45,959 nucleotides of DNA, taken from the IMG/VR virus record IMGVR_UViG_3300021957_007082, positions 1 through 45,959 of that record; one strand, given 5' to 3'. Below are positions 44,884-45,959 of this stretch, one piece after another. The stretch is from a virus. A program made the translations under genes and the position numbers. Numbering within the stretch: the stretch's first letter is position 1; every line of letters starts with the position of its first letter. The notes under the pieces are model-generated. The model was not told the DNA's origin. It saw only the letters and a list, made by a program, of their open reading frames with translations, and searched no databases.

Positions 44884-45959
44884 TTATGGAGTATAACTAC
44901 GTTCGTCACTCTTCATTAAATCCGCCCAATATGAGGGATTACTTTGTAGTTGTCTTTGGTATGCACCCATCGCAGAATCTGACACATGTCTGAACACAAC
45001 CTCTTTTTTGTTATTTGATTGAGTTGTTGTTTGTTTCTTTTGTTCTTCTTGTGATTCCTTAATTTTGTTTGCTGATTCAGTTGCTTGATCTAATATAGCG
45101 TTTACACCCGCCATTTTATCTTTAATAAACGCAGCCGCAAAGTCAGATCCTTGATCACCTTTGTTACTTAACATGGTCCCTATATCTTTAGAATCCATAC
45201 CAAACAACGCTTTAGCCGCGGAATCACCAGTTTCAGCCGCTTGAATTCTCATAATACCTAAAATGTAGTTCACATCCCTCATAAGATTTTGAACCGCATT
45301 CGCTTGTTGTCTAACAATATCTTCAGGTGACATCGATTTAAACTCTTTTTGGTATTTCATTAACTCTTGAGCAACCGTGTCAGTCATTTCAGACACCTTA
45401 AATTCGGACTGACCTAACTTCTTCTGAAGTTCAGGGTTTTCAATTGCAATTGTCATTTCCCCATCTTTCATTTGGGCTATATTTGTAAGGAACCTTTTTG
45501 TTTCTTCAGGAACATCAATCCCCGACATGTCGTTCATTGCTTGCATTCTTTCGTTACCTGCAATTGCCCCCTTAGTAAGTTCAGATAATGAGATACCTGT
45601 TGCATCTGCCATATCCTTAGCCTTTCTAAGATTTACACCCACAACTTCAAACCTTCCCGTTTCGTTATTAAACGTAGCGAGACTTTCTGTAGATTTAAAT
45701 ATCGCGTCTTGTAGACCTTCGACATTGTTAGTTGCCATATACATCATTTCAAGAGGGTTATTTAATGCTCCCATAGCACCACCAACCACTTGTAGGTTAG
45801 CCGCCATTTCAAGTGCACCTTCGGGTGAAAACACTTTATCCGCAACTTGGAAAACACTATCAACACTCATTCTAAATTCTGTTGATTTTCTAACCATTTC
45901 CTCTAAACCTCGAATTCCTTTTTGGAAACCGAATTGATTTAGTTTATCTACGTTATCTT
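44884..45959 (-). CDS. Tape-measure-like tail protein, C-terminal part (start outside window)
   Basis: The frame stays open to the window edge, so this is the last 358 residues of a longer protein. It is helix-rich and low in aromatic residues, with Ala/Met/Gln-rich stretches typical of tape-measure proteins: EGALEMAANLQVVGGAMGAL, NPLEMMYMATNNVEGLQDAI, and a Gln/Lys-rich region near the end (IKESQEEQKKQTTTQSNNKK). An ATG at 45897 exists but is not the start, since 20 sense codons precede it without a stop (ending GFQKGIRGLEE). The tape measure sets tail length and sits inside the tube. Its position before the large baseplate genes is the normal one in myoviruses. The final residues (SYWADLMKSDERSYTP) would face the baseplate. 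Confidence 0.75.
   Translation of the reverse strand, partial: DNVDKLNQFGFQKGIRGLEEMVRKSTEFRMSVDSVFQVADKVFSPEGALEMAANLQVVGGAMGALNNPLEMMYMATNNVEGLQDAIFKSTESLATFNNETGRFEVVGVNLRKAKDMADATGISLSELTKGAIAGNERMQAMNDMSGIDVPEETKRFLTNIAQMKDGEMTIAIENPELQKKLGQSEFKVSEMTDTVAQELMKYQKEFKSMSPEDIVRQQANAVQNLMRDVNYILGIMRIQAAETGDSAAKALFGMDSKDIGTMLSNKGDQGSDFAAAFIKDKMAGVNAILDQATESANKIKESQEEQKKQTTTQSNNKKEVVFRHVSDSAMGAYQRQLQSNPSYWADLMKSDERSYTP

Noticed and set aside
1-45959. Diversity-generating retroelement, CRISPR array, transposon or tRNA genes
   Set aside because: No reverse transcriptase, direct-repeat/spacer array, transposase or tRNA-like cloverleaf was seen; genes are packed with gaps of no more than about 115 bases, and the protein repeats explain the repetitive DNA.

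Overview
The window is a stretch of an AT-rich genome of a tailed, contractile (myovirus-type) bacteriophage. The evidence is a set of baseplate proteins related to T4 gp6, gp25 and gp53, a tape-measure-like protein, giant tail/baseplate proteins, and a T4-style replication and recombination cassette (ssDNA-binding protein, UvsX/RecA, FEN-type nuclease, DnaB/gp41-type helicase) joined to class Ia ribonucleotide reductase genes. Every supported gene is on the minus strand, so transcription runs from high to low coordinates. Ribosome binding sites of the AGGAGG type are essentially absent and leaders are A/T-rich. A tail adhesin carries SprB-type repeats, a family known from flavobacterial gliding adhesins. 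Together these suggest, but do not prove, a host in the Bacteroidota, probably a marine or freshwater flavobacterium.

Layout in transcription order. 45959-44884: C-terminal part of a tape-measure-like protein. 44835-34117: a tightly packed unit of a giant 1599-aa tail protein with an OmpA-like patch, a gp53-like wedge protein, and a 1868-aa hub-like protein. 34072-32849: three small genes (a 67-aa protein, an acidic coiled-coil protein with a pentapeptide repeat, and a Dps/ferritin-like protein), closed by a clear intrinsic terminator at 32798-32826. 32756-24462: the DNA metabolism unit, in the order ssDNA-binding protein, a structured RNA element (31826-31909), UvsX, a small unknown gene between nuclease and helicase, nrdB and nrdA, closed by a second intrinsic terminator at 24413-24438. 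24374-13651: baseplate gp25 and gp6 homologues, followed by five large uncharacterised structural proteins, one with an N-terminal carboxypeptidase-regulatory-like fold and one with a PKD-like domain. 13651-1: three adhesin-like genes, the last cut by the window edge.

The most unusual part is the adhesin block. A 2719-aa protein joins a baseplate/tail domain (a KGT-type tail-protein-I patch) to an 800-residue Ser/Pro/Thr-Pro stalk punctuated by 13 copies of an NCDFDVDI-type motif, and ends in a von Willebrand factor A domain with an intact DxSxS metal site. The next gene (1755 aa) starts with a shorter version of the same stalk (two more motif copies), then has three cadherin-like repeats and about 14 SprB-type repeats in a strict alternating A-B arrangement. 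The stalks share near-identical DNA cassettes, which gives an obvious route for length variation and exchange between the two genes. A reasonable model is a modular, metal-dependent host-recognition apparatus built from eukaryote- or host-adhesin-like domains on low-complexity stalks.

Two regulatory signals stand out. A TATTTAT motif on the coding strand sits just upstream of six gene or operon starts, all in the structural or flanking units and none in the replication unit, so it may be a late-promoter element. The 84-nt structured RNA between the ssDNA-binding protein gene and uvsX has a perfect 10-bp closing stem and two internal hairpins. No gap between genes exceeds about 115 bases, and no tRNA, CRISPR array, insertion sequence or attachment site was seen.
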